DNA of 64,000 nt, taken from NCBI GenBank assembly GCA_016177775.1, contig JACOUQ010000031.1:1-64000 (forward strand), in the 5' to 3' direction. This stretch comes from Geobacter sp. GTDB taxonomy: Bacteria; Desulfobacterota; Desulfuromonadia; Geobacterales; Geobacteraceae. Position numbers and translations under genes: made by a program. The notes beneath the pieces were generated by a model. That model did not search any database. It saw only the letters and a program-made list of their open reading frames with translations, and had not been told where the DNA came from. Shown in pieces: positions 1 through 7,684 of the stretch (the stretch's first letter is position 1; every line of letters begins with the position of its first letter).

Positions 1-121
1 AACCCGCGTATATCAGAATGATCAAACGTCGCCAATAGGTTCTGCCCCGGCATATGCCCTGGAATATACGTACCAGCATAACCGCTTGCAAAAGCGGACA
101 GGAGAGCTTTTTTCTTCTTGA
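1..121. other. 5' flank; possible tail of a truncated upstream ORF
   Basis: No recognisable gene. Frame 2 on the plus strand is open from base 2 to a TGA at 119-121 (39 codons), so this could be the end of a gene that begins outside the window, but an open stretch of this length also arises by chance. A small hairpin, CCGCTT-GCAA-AAGCGG at 82-97, is followed about 13 bases later by a run of seven T, which could be a weak terminator of that upstream gene. The segment looks lower in GC than the genes that follow. Confidence 0.25.
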
Positions 122-141
122 CAACTGACAACCATATCAGG

Positions 142-170
142 TTGACAGCTGCACTCTGTACGATTCGAAT
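142..170 (+). promoter_or_regulatory. Candidate sigma-70 promoter for the MBL-fold gene
   Basis: TTGACA (142-147), a 17-base spacer, then TCGAAT (165-170, 4 of 6 matches). It lies just upstream of the AGGAGG ribosome site and ATG at 196, which would leave a leader of roughly 20 bases. A second TTGACA at 118-123 has no good -10 partner. Confidence 0.4.
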
Positions 171-195
171 TCTGCCAGTCTTACCAGGAGGTGAT

Positions 196-954
196 ATGAA
201 ACTGCGGGTCCTGGGATGTGCCGGTGCCGAGTTCCCGGGGTTTCATCCCCCCGGTTTCCTCGTCGATGACATGCTGCTGCTGGATGCCGGCACCATCGGC
301 GCGGCCTTGAACGAGGTGGAGCAGCGGCAGATCAGGTATATCTTCGTCACCCACTCCCATCTGGACCATGTCAGGGGGATCCCGGTCCTGGCAGACAACC
401 TGGTCGCCCGGAACGTGCGCCACACGGTGCATGTAGCCGGTTGTCACGATACAATTTTCGCGCTCCGCTCTCACCTGATGAACGATGTTCTCTGGCCCGA
501 CTTTAATCGGCTCCCGACACCGCAGCACCCCGCCATCCGTTATATGGAGCTGCTGCCTGAGCAGGAGGTGATGGTGGAGGGTTATGCCATCACTCCGGTC
601 CCCGTGACCCATACGGTTCCGGCCGTCGGTTACGTGGTGCGGAAGGGGGGAAAGGGGTTCTTTTACACGGGGGACACCGGCCCCACCGAGCGGATGTGGG
701 CCTATGTCTCCGGATTGGATGCGCTGATTGTCGAGGTGTCCTTCCCTAACGATATGGAGGACGTGGCCATAACCACCGGGCATTTGACGCCGCGGCTTCT
801 GGCCGGGGAGCTGAAAAAGGTCGCGATACTTCCTTCGCGCATATTTCTCACTCACCCCAAGCCACAGTATTTTGCGGTGATCGAGGCAGAGGTTGCAGCG
901 CTTGGAATCAGGGGGGCCGAACTGCTTCGGGACGGGAGCAGGCTGGAGGTGTAG
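196..954 (+). CDS. MBL-fold metallo-hydrolase (class II cyclic nucleotide phosphodiesterase-like)
   Basis: A 252-residue cytoplasmic metallo-beta-lactamase-fold hydrolase. The metal motif THSHLDH lies at residues 52-58, with later fold motifs TGDTG and a C-terminal THPKPQ. The family includes class II cyclic-nucleotide phosphodiesterases and tRNase Z-like enzymes; the substrate cannot be told from sequence. The ORF can be extended to a TTG at 118, but AGGAGG lies directly before the ATG at 196 and the protein then begins with the typical first strand (MKLRVLGCAGAE), so 196 is chosen. It stands alone on the plus strand and ends at a bidirectional terminator facing the atp operon. Confidence 0.8.
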   Translation: MKLRVLGCAGAEFPGFHPPGFLVDDMLLLDAGTIGAALNEVEQRQIRYIFVTHSHLDHVRGIPVLADNLVARNVRHTVHVAGCHDTIFALRSHLMNDVLWPDFNRLPTPQHPAIRYMELLPEQEVMVEGYAITPVPVTHTVPAVGYVVRKGGKGFFYTGDTGPTERMWAYVSGLDALIVEVSFPNDMEDVAITTGHLTPRLLAGELKKVAILPSRIFLTHPKPQYFAVIEAEVAALGIRGAELLRDGSRLEV

Positions 955-982
955 GTTGCGGTGGAAGTGGGATGGGAAAAAT

Positions 983-1018
983 AAAAAAGGGGATGGGCTG
1001 TTGCCCATCCCCTTTCTT
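983..1018. terminator. Bidirectional intrinsic terminator
   Basis: Perfect 10-bp stem GGGGATGGGC (989-998), loop TGTT, GCCCATCCCC (1003-1012), flanked by an A-run on the left and CTTTCTT on the right. It lies between the convergent MBL-fold gene and atpE and can end transcripts from both sides. Confidence 0.85.
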
Positions 1019-1035
1019 GTGGTGCGAAAACCGAA

Positions 1036-1311
1036 TTACTTCGCGACGGTTTCGATTGCCTTGAGGGCGATTTCTTTGTACGGGTTGGCGAACAGGATGA
1101 TCAGGCAGACAACCAGAACGTAGATCGCGAGGGACTCGATCATGGCCAGACCGATCAGCATGACGGTCATGATTTTGCCGGAAGCGCCGGGGTTGCGGGA
1201 CACGCCCTCAACAGCGCTCTTCAGGCCGAGGCCCTGACCGATAGCGGTTCCAACGGAACCGATTGCCATGCCGAAACCGGCAGCCAGGATGCACATAGTG
1301 AAAAAGTTCAT
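1036..1311 (-). CDS. atpE: ATP synthase F0 subunit c
   Basis: A 91-residue, two-helix proteolipid that forms the rotating c-ring of F1F0 ATP synthase in the inner membrane. Helix 1 carries the glycine-rich small-residue pattern (12-29), followed by a polar loop with the RNP motif (39-41). The ion-binding carboxylate is E59 in helix 2. Q26, S60 and Y64 match positions that bind sodium in Na+-type rings, although the usual threonine after the serine is leucine here. A strong site (GGAGGAAG) precedes the ATG. It is the last gene of the minus-strand F0 cluster and is separated from atpB by a long hairpin element. Confidence 0.95.
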   Translation of the reverse strand: MNFFTMCILAAGFGMAIGSVGTAIGQGLGLKSAVEGVSRNPGASGKIMTVMLIGLAMIESLAIYVLVVCLIILFANPYKEIALKAIETVAK

Positions 1312-1367
1312 TCTTTTCTTCCTCCTTTCCTTGTGATTTCCTAAACAGTATAGGAATTAAGATATTT

Positions 1368-1428
1368 AGGCTGAAGACTATAGGCTGTAGGCTAAAGGTT
1401 CAAACCTTCAGTCTACGGCCTTCAGCCT
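1368..1428. repeat. Long imperfect hairpin built of 7-base units (copy 1)
   Basis: The 61-base element starts with AGGCTGAAG (1368-1376) and ends with CTTCAGCCT (1420-1428), a perfect inverted pair. The inner arms 1383-1400 and 1403-1420 also pair, with mismatches mostly compatible with G-U. The sequence reads as successive heptamers related to AGGCTAA. It lies between atpB and atpE. Related elements occur at 31922-31980 and 44110-44187. It has no T-run, so it is not a classical terminator. Confidence 0.75.
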
Positions 1429-1437
1429 GATTTTCAA

Positions 1438-2127
1438 TTAGTGCGCCTCTTCCAGGGAGCCCTGGATGTAGATCATGGAGAGGAGCATGAAGACGAAGGC
1501 CTGGATGAAGGAGACCAGCACCCCCATCAGCATCATCGGGAGCGGCACCAGGAACGGGGCGAGGCCGAAGAAGATCATCAGCACCAGCTCATGGCCGTTC
1601 ATGTTGCCGAACAGACGCAGGGTCAGGGAGAGCGGGCGCGACAGGTGGCCGATCACCTCGATGAAGAACATGATCGGAGCCAGCCAGATGATCGGGCCCA
1701 TGAAGTGCTTCAGGTAATGGATGCCGTGATGCTTGATGCCGACGATGTGGGTCGACAGGAAGACGATGACTGCGCAGGCCGCGGTGGTGTTGATGTTGGC
1801 GGTCGGCGGGAAGAAGCCGGGAACCAGGCCGATCAGGTTGGAAACCAGGATGAAGAGGGCCAGGGTGGCGATGAGCGGGAAGAAGGGGCGCCCCTTTTCT
1901 CCCATGTTATCGACAACCATGTTTTCAATGGCAGCCACGACCACTTCCATGAAGTTCTGCAGTCCGCCCGGGACGGTCTTTACGCTGCGGGTGGCCAGGA
2001 AGGAAACGACAGCCAGCAGGATCAGGATGAACCAGGTATAGATGATGGCGTCGGCCGAAGCCTCGGCGAGGTGCAGGGGCTCGAACAGGCCTCTGAGGAA
2101 TTGCAGGAATAGAAACGGATGAACCAT
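1438..2127 (-). CDS. atpB: ATP synthase F0 subunit a
   Basis: A 229-residue, strongly hydrophobic protein with five to six membrane segments. It forms the ion half-channels against the c-ring. The essential arginine is R171 in the motif [11 protein letters not shown], and the last helix holds the conserved polar glutamine (Q209, SFIQAFVF). AGGAGAG lies ahead of the ATG. The gene starts 4 bases after the AtpI-like gene ends, so the two are co-transcribed. Length is normal for the short bacterial form. Confidence 0.95.
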   Translation of the reverse strand: MVHPFLFLQFLRGLFEPLHLAEASADAIIYTWFILILLAVVSFLATRSVKTVPGGLQNFMEVVVAAIENMVVDNMGEKGRPFFPLIATLALFILVSNLIGLVPGFFPPTANINTTAACAVIVFLSTHIVGIKHHGIHYLKHFMGPIIWLAPIMFFIEVIGHLSRPLSLTLRLFGNMNGHELVLMIFFGLAPFLVPLPMMLMGVLVSFIQAFVFMLLSMIYIQGSLEEAH

Positions 2128-2131
2128 GCCC

Positions 2132-2527
2132 TTACTCTCCTTTATGACGAAACAGATAATATATGGTCAGAAGAAAAATATTTACGACAATCACCGACAG
2201 CCCGAGGATCAGCCCGAAGATGCTGATGCCGGTGCGGGATATCAGGTAATAAATAGCCAGCCCCATGACGGCGAGGCGCAGAACGTAACGTATCTGGACG
2301 AACCTGACCGGCTTCTGACCCGGTACCCTGAGAAAGCGCTTCAGAATGCTGCGGAGCCAGTAAAAGTTCAGAATTACGATCAGGCCACCCGCAACAACTC
2401 CGCCTGTGAAGGGGAGCGACCCGAACAGCAGGCCACCCGCGGCGAAGAGCACCAGGGTAAGCCAGCTACCGGCTGACAGAACGGTAAAGAGGTTATCCTC
2501 GTTTATCCTTACCGGCATCGGACTCAT
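2132..2527 (-). CDS. ATP synthase subunit I-like membrane protein
   Basis: A 131-residue protein with four predicted membrane segments: about residues 15-30, 38-53, 70-88 and 95-120. Position directly before atpB, size and topology match the AtpI/ATP synthase I family, which helps c-ring assembly or ion uptake in other bacteria. Sequence conservation in the family is low, so the call rests largely on context. Its first 35 bases overlap the end of atpZ in another frame, which suggests coupled translation; AGAGAG lies upstream of the ATG. Confidence 0.7.
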   Translation of the reverse strand: MSPMPVRINEDNLFTVLSAGSWLTLVLFAAGGLLFGSLPFTGGVVAGGLIVILNFYWLRSILKRFLRVPGQKPVRFVQIRYVLRLAVMGLAIYYLISRTGISIFGLILGLSVIVVNIFLLTIYYLFRHKGE

Positions 2528-2744
2528 TCTTTTTGATCTCTCTGCCGGCGATTATATAGATGTTGCGAAACCCGGCCGCAATCCCGAAGAAGAGAAAGAT
2601 GAAAAAGAACCAGGGTGCCGTTCCCAACCATTCATCGAGCTTGAGCCCCACGAAAACCCCGATAGCGATGGCCACGGCCACCGATATCCCCATGCTGGAG
2701 ACCATTCCCAGGGTTTTCAGGAGGGTTTTCTTATCCTCTTCCAT
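2493..2744 (-). CDS. atpZ: AtpZ/AtpI-family protein
   Basis: A small protein (83 residues from this ATG) with two membrane helices separated by a short polar turn containing LDEWLG, then a basic tail. This is the AtpZ pattern: a partner of AtpI that forms a small-ion channel or assembly factor in other F0 operons. It is the first gene of the F0 cluster. A GTG ten codons upstream (2772-2774) is in frame, but it would leave almost no leader after the candidate promoter, and neither start has a good ribosome site, so the start is uncertain. Confidence 0.7.
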   Translation of the reverse strand: MEEDKKTLLKTLGMVSSMGISVAVAIAIGVFVGLKLDEWLGTAPWFFFIFLFFGIAAGFRNIYIIAGREIKKNESDAGKDKRG

Positions 2745-2789
2745 GTCGTGCCGACGCCGCTGAAAGAATTCCACTTGAAAAACTCAAGC

Positions 2790-2819
2790 TAATTACCACA
2801 GGGGAGGCCGGTCTGTCAA
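2790..2819 (-). promoter_or_regulatory. Candidate promoter of the F0 (atpZ-I-B-E) cluster
   Basis: Read on the minus strand: TTGACA (2814-2819) followed by TAATTA after 18 bases or GGTAAT after 16 bases (4 of 6). It is the only good -35 in the 105 bases between hemL and atpZ. Read-through from hemL is also possible. Confidence 0.4.
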
Positions 2820-2879
2820 CCGGAAATTGCCTGCAAGGCGCGGAAGGCGCTCTCAGTAGACCTGTTGCAACAGAAAGGA

Positions 2880-4163
<1,284 letters not shown>

Positions 4164-4199
4164 GGCAAGCCCCCTCGCGAAAAATTTCAATTAAACGCG

Positions 4200-4229
4200 T
4201 TGTTAGCACACAAGAAAAGGGGGTGTCAA
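4200..4229 (-). promoter_or_regulatory. Candidate hemL promoter
   Basis: Minus strand: TTGACA (4224-4229), 18-base spacer, TAACAA (4200-4205). The -35 is perfect and the -10 is weak (3 of 6). It lies about 40 bases upstream of the hemL ATG. Confidence 0.4.
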
Positions 4230-4270
4230 GGGGAACTTTGCAAGGTACAACAAATGGAATTAGCGGATAT

Positions 4271-4284
4271 TGTAAACGTTTACA
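4271..4284. promoter_or_regulatory. Perfect 14-bp palindrome, operator-like
   Basis: TGTAAAC followed directly by GTTTACA: a perfect dyad with a central CG, the form seen for LacI/GalR-type and some other helix-turn-helix regulators. It lies about 40 bases upstream of both the hemL -35 and the nuo -35, so a bound protein could act on either promoter. No regulator gene is adjacent. Confidence 0.55.
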
Positions 4285-4322
4285 GAGGGCGATTTTCACG
4301 CGTTTTGAGAGGAATTTTTTTC

Positions 4323-4352
4323 TTGACAAAGCCTAAGAAATGAAATTATTAT
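4323..4352 (+). promoter_or_regulatory. Candidate nuo operon promoter
   Basis: TTGACA (4323-4328, perfect), 18-base spacer, TATTAT (4347-4352, 5 of 6). It predicts a start near 4360 and a leader of about 78 bases to nuoA. A palindromic operator-like site lies just downstream. Confidence 0.6.
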
Positions 4353-4369
4353 CAGCCTGTTTTTTTGTG

Positions 4370-4384
4370 TGTATACAGTATACA
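4370..4384. promoter_or_regulatory. Perfect 15-bp inverted repeat in the nuo leader, operator-like
   Basis: TGTATAC-A-GTATACA, a perfect 7-1-7 dyad at about +10 to +25 of the predicted nuo transcript, a position typical of repressor sites. The half-site TGTATAC differs by one base from the TGTAAAC half-site of the palindrome at 4271-4284. Confidence 0.6.
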
Positions 4385-4437
4385 TTATTCTGCACGCAGC
4401 AAAACGTCCCATATAAATCGACAAGTTGGAGGATTGA

Positions 4438-4794
4438 ATGCTTGGTGCGTATCTACCCATAATCGTGCTGGTGATTGTTGCGGCGCTTTTCGGTCTCGTG
4501 TCGGTCGTCATGTCGAGTATCATCGGACAGAAAAAGCCGTCACCCGTCAAACTCCAGCCGTACGAGTGCGGTTGCGAACCGGTTGGCAGTGCCCGGGAGC
4601 GTTTTTCGATCAAGTTCTACCTGATCGCCATGCTGTTCATCCTGTTCGACATTGAGTGTGTTTTCCTCTACCCCTGGGCTGTTCTCTACAAGAGGCTCGG
4701 CCTGTTCGGCCTGGCTGAGATGGGCCTCTTCATTGTCATTCTCTTCGTCGGTTATATATATGTCTGGAAAAAAGGAGCCTTGGAATGGGAGTAG
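4438..4794 (+). CDS. nuoA: NADH-quinone oxidoreductase subunit A
   Basis: A 118-residue inner-membrane subunit of respiratory complex I with three membrane helices (about 5-27, 62-84 and 91-112). The diagnostic motif [20 protein letters not shown] follows the first helix, and [12 protein letters not shown] lies in the second. GGAGG stands 6 bases before the ATG. It is the first gene of a 14-gene operon; its last 10 bases overlap the start of nuoB. Confidence 0.97.
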   Translation: MLGAYLPIIVLVIVAALFGLVSVVMSSIIGQKKPSPVKLQPYECGCEPVGSARERFSIKFYLIAMLFILFDIECVFLYPWAVLYKRLGLFGLAEMGLFIVILFVGYIYVWKKGALEWE

Positions 4795-5297
4795 ATCAGC
4801 CGCTGGGAGATAATGTCATAACCTCGTCGCTGGACACGCTTGTCAACTGGGCGCGCAAGTCCTCAATCTGGCCGATGACCTTCGGTCTCGCCTGCTGCGC
4901 CATCGAGATGATGGCGACCGGCGCCGCGAAGCACGACCTCGACCGTTTCGGCATCATCTTCCGGGCATCACCGCGGCAGTCGGACTGTATCATCATTGCC
5001 GGTACCGTTACCAAAAAGATGCTGCCGGTCATCAAGACTGTCTATGAGCAGATGCCGGAACCGAAATGGGTGATCGCCATGGGGGCATGTGCCTGCTCGG
5101 GCGGTGTTTTTGATACCTACAGCGTTGTGCAGGGAATCGACGAGGCGCTCCCGGTGGACGTGTACGTCCCGGGGTGTCCTCCCCGTCCGGAGGCCCTGCT
5201 GTATGGCATCCTCAAGCTTCAGGACAAGATCATGAAGGAGAAGAACTCCTTCGGCTCTGCGATCGGTCTTGGCGAGCGTCTTGATCCTGCTGCGTAA
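4785..5297 (+). CDS. nuoB: NADH-quinone oxidoreductase subunit B
   Basis: A 170-residue soluble subunit (PSST) that carries the terminal [4Fe-4S] cluster N2, next to the quinone site. The ligands expected for the family are visible: the C37-C38 pair in [10 protein letters not shown]102 in GACACSGG and C131 in [11 protein letters not shown]. The start overlaps nuoA by 10 bases, with the nuoA stop inside the first codons, which is typical of coupled translation. Confidence 0.97.
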   Translation: MGVDQPLGDNVITSSLDTLVNWARKSSIWPMTFGLACCAIEMMATGAAKHDLDRFGIIFRASPRQSDCIIIAGTVTKKMLPVIKTVYEQMPEPKWVIAMGACACSGGVFDTYSVVQGIDEALPVDVYVPGCPPRPEALLYGILKLQDKIMKEKNSFGSAIGLGERLDPAA

Positions 5298-5332
5298 TCG
5301 AATCTGAAATTAACAATACCCAGGGAAAAGGT

Positions 5333-5827
5333 ATGGCTGACATGGCGGAAAATCATCGCGCGGTTGTCGAACTGAAGGAAAAGTACGCTTCATCCGTTCT
5401 CGACGTCAGGGAATTTCGTGGTGAAGTGACGGTAACGGTGAAGAAGGAAGACATCGTTGAGATATGCCGCTTCCTCAAGGAAAACGCGGCATACAACCTG
5501 TTGACCGACGTCACCGCGGTGGATTATCTGGGGCAGGAGCCCCGCTTCATGATGGTCTATAATCTGTATTCCATCCCCAACAAGGACCGCCTCCGTGTCA
5601 AGGCGCCGGTTGCCGAGGCTGATGTCAGCGTCGATTCGGTCTGTGGTGTATGGAGTACTGCAAACTGGCTGGAGCGCGAAACTTACGACCTTTTCGGCAT
5701 TCGCTTCAACAATCATCCCGATCTTCGCAGAATTCTGATGACCGACGACTGGGTCGGACATCCGCTCCGCAAGGATTACCCGCTGCAGGGCCCTGATCGT
5801 GAACCATACAAAGGGCGTTTGTCATAA
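5333..5827 (+). CDS. nuoC: NADH-quinone oxidoreductase subunit C
   Basis: A 164-residue homologue of the 30-kDa complex I subunit, a peripheral-arm scaffold that binds NuoD. The family signature ERETYDLFGIRFNNHPDLRR (about residues 117-136) is followed by the GHPLRKDYPL motif. The first ATG has AAAAGG ahead of it; a second ATG three codons later is also possible. NuoC and NuoD are separate here, unlike the fused NuoCD of enterobacteria. Confidence 0.95.
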   Translation: MADMAENHRAVVELKEKYASSVLDVREFRGEVTVTVKKEDIVEICRFLKENAAYNLLTDVTAVDYLGQEPRFMMVYNLYSIPNKDRLRVKAPVAEADVSVDSVCGVWSTANWLERETYDLFGIRFNNHPDLRRILMTDDWVGHPLRKDYPLQGPDREPYKGRLS

Positions 5828-5875
5828 AGTTTAAACCGACGCATTAATTACTTTCTCTAACTACAGAGGCGATCA

Positions 5876-7048
5876 ATGGCAAGCATTGAAAAGATGACAC
5901 TTAATATGGGGCCGCAACACCCCAGTACCCATGGCGTTCTCAGGCTGGTCCTGGAACTGGACGGCGAGAAAATCGAGAAGGTCACGCCGCATATCGGTTA
6001 CCTTCACCGCGGCGTGGAGAAACTTGCAGAGCATCGGACATATCACCAGACCTTGCCACTGACCGACCGTCTCGACTACCTGGCGCCCATGAGCAACAAC
6101 CTCGGGTATGTTCTGGCTGTCGAGAAACTTCTCGGCATAGAGGTGCCGGAGCGGGCGGAGACGATCCGGGTGATCATGGCGGAACTGACCCGCATCAAGT
6201 CGCACCTCGTCTGGCTTGCCTGCCATGCCCTCGATATCGGCGCCATGACCGTCTTCCTTTACTGCTTCCGCGAGCGCGAAGCGGTGATGGATATCTACGA
6301 GATGATATCCGGCGCCAGAATGACCAGCAACTACTTCCGCGTCGGCGGGCTTTCCCAGGATGTTCCCGATGGGTTCGAGAAGAGGGTCCGTGATTTTATC
6401 GATTCCTTCGATGCCAACGTGGACACCTACGAGGGGCTGCTGACCAAGAACACTATCTGGCTTCAGCGTACTGTGGGTAACGGTGTTATTTCGGCTGAAG
6501 ATGCCGTCGACGCCGGCATTACCGGCCCTGCGCTCCGCGGTTCCGGGGTCGACTGGGATTTGCGGCGTGACAATCCTTATAGCGGCTATGAGAAGTACAA
6601 GTTCCAGGTGCCGATAGGGGAAAAGTGCGACACGTTTGACCGCTACAAGGTTCGTCTGGTGGAGCTTCGTGAGGCCGCAAAAATCGTCCGCCAGGCCCTT
6701 GATTTCCTCAAGCCAGGACCGATCCTCGCCGATCTGCCGCAGGTCTGCTATCCGCCGAAGGACGCGGTATACAACACCATCGAGGGGCTGATCCATCATT
6801 TCAAGATCGCCAGCGAAGGTTTCCTTGTTCCGGAAGGGGAGGTCTACCAGGGTATAGAGGCCCCCAAAGGGGAGCTTGGCTACTATGTTGTCAGTGACGG
6901 CGGCAATCATCCCTACCGGATGAGGATCCGCCCCCCCTCATTCGTGAATCTTTCCGCCATCGAAAAGATGTCCAAGGGCTTCATGGTGGCCGACCTGGTA
7001 GCTGTCATCGGTACGCTCGACATCGTTCTCGGCGAGATAGACCGCTAG
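5876..7048 (+). CDS. nuoD: NADH-quinone oxidoreductase subunit D
   Basis: A 390-residue 49-kDa-type subunit that forms the quinone-binding cavity with NuoB. The N-terminal motif NMGPQHPSTHGVLRL and the following HIGYLHRGVEK segment include the histidine that contacts quinone in studied complexes. The fold derives from [NiFe]-hydrogenase large subunits, but the nickel cysteines are absent, as expected. GAGGCG precedes the ATG. A 58-bp palindromic element separates it from nuoE. Confidence 0.97.
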   Translation: MASIEKMTLNMGPQHPSTHGVLRLVLELDGEKIEKVTPHIGYLHRGVEKLAEHRTYHQTLPLTDRLDYLAPMSNNLGYVLAVEKLLGIEVPERAETIRVIMAELTRIKSHLVWLACHALDIGAMTVFLYCFREREAVMDIYEMISGARMTSNYFRVGGLSQDVPDGFEKRVRDFIDSFDANVDTYEGLLTKNTIWLQRTVGNGVISAEDAVDAGITGPALRGSGVDWDLRRDNPYSGYEKYKFQVPIGEKCDTFDRYKVRLVELREAAKIVRQALDFLKPGPILADLPQVCYPPKDAVYNTIEGLIHHFKIASEGFLVPEGEVYQGIEAPKGELGYYVVSDGGNHPYRMRIRPPSFVNLSAIEKMSKGFMVADLVAVIGTLDIVLGEIDR

Positions 7049-7057
7049 AAAAAGAAT

Positions 7058-7115
7058 TGTAGGGGCAGGTCCTGCGCCTGTCCTCAACGGGTAGCCCACA
7101 AGGGGCGCCTCTACA
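7058..7115. repeat. 58-bp palindromic element of the GTAGGGGC type
   Basis: The ends are TGTAGGGGC (7058-7066) and GCCTCTACA (7107-7115), inverted repeats with one mismatch; the interior holds a second dyad around GGCAGGTCCTGCGCC. Elements with these ends are, as I recall, dispersed in many bacterial genomes. It sits in the 92-base nuoD-nuoE gap, the widest gap of the nuo operon. Confidence 0.6.
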
Positions 7116-7140
7116 TGAAGATAAAAAGGAGACGGAGTTC

Positions 7141-7644
7141 ATGAGCAACGCTCCAGCTGAACAGTTGCCGGAAGAAGAGATAGATCTTGCGGCAGCCAAT
7201 GAAATTATCGATAAATACCTGACCCTTCCGGGGAACCTCATGCCGGTTCTGCAGGGAATTCAGGATGAGTATGGGTATGTGCCCAAGCCGACCATCGATC
7301 TCGTTGCGGAACGGCTTAACGTTTACCCGAGCCAAATATACGGTGTGTTGACGTTCTATGCCCAGTTCCACCTCAAGCCGCGCGGACGCTTCATAATCAG
7401 AGTATGTGTCGGCACGGCCTGCCACGTTTCGGGGGCTCCGCGCATTGTTGAGACTTTCTTTGAGAAAGTCGGCATTGGCCATGCGGAAACCACTCCCGAC
7501 CTTCGTTTCACCTTTGAAAAGGTAGCCTGCCTCGGTGCATGTGGCATGGCGCCTCTTGCAATGGTCAATGACGATACTTTCGGCAAGATGACGGTACAGA
7601 AGGTCGACGACATAATAGCAGAATACAGCCAGCGGCCGATGTAA
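7141..7644 (+). CDS. nuoE: NADH-quinone oxidoreductase subunit E
   Basis: A 167-residue 24-kDa-type subunit with a thioredoxin-like fold and a [2Fe-2S] cluster (N1a) near the flavin. The four ligands are C89 and C94 in CVGTACHVSGA and C130 and C134 in CLGACGMAP, with the normal C-x4-C and C-x3-C spacing. AAGGAG-ACGGAG precedes the ATG. It forms the NADH-oxidising module with NuoF and NuoG. Confidence 0.97.
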   Translation: MSNAPAEQLPEEEIDLAAANEIIDKYLTLPGNLMPVLQGIQDEYGYVPKPTIDLVAERLNVYPSQIYGVLTFYAQFHLKPRGRFIIRVCVGTACHVSGAPRIVETFFEKVGIGHAETTPDLRFTFEKVACLGACGMAPLAMVNDDTFGKMTVQKVDDIIAEYSQRPM

Positions 7645-7684
7645 ATAAGCGCAACTCGAAACCATCCAGCAGAGGATATCTGTT

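Noticed and set aside
4254..4343. 29-codon ORF in the hemL-nuoA gap
   Set aside because: No ribosome site, and it covers the upstream palindrome and the nuo -35 region, so it is better explained as control DNA.
5873..6910. 345-codon open frame antisense to nuoD
   Set aside because: NuoD is complete on the plus strand; the antisense product has no family features.
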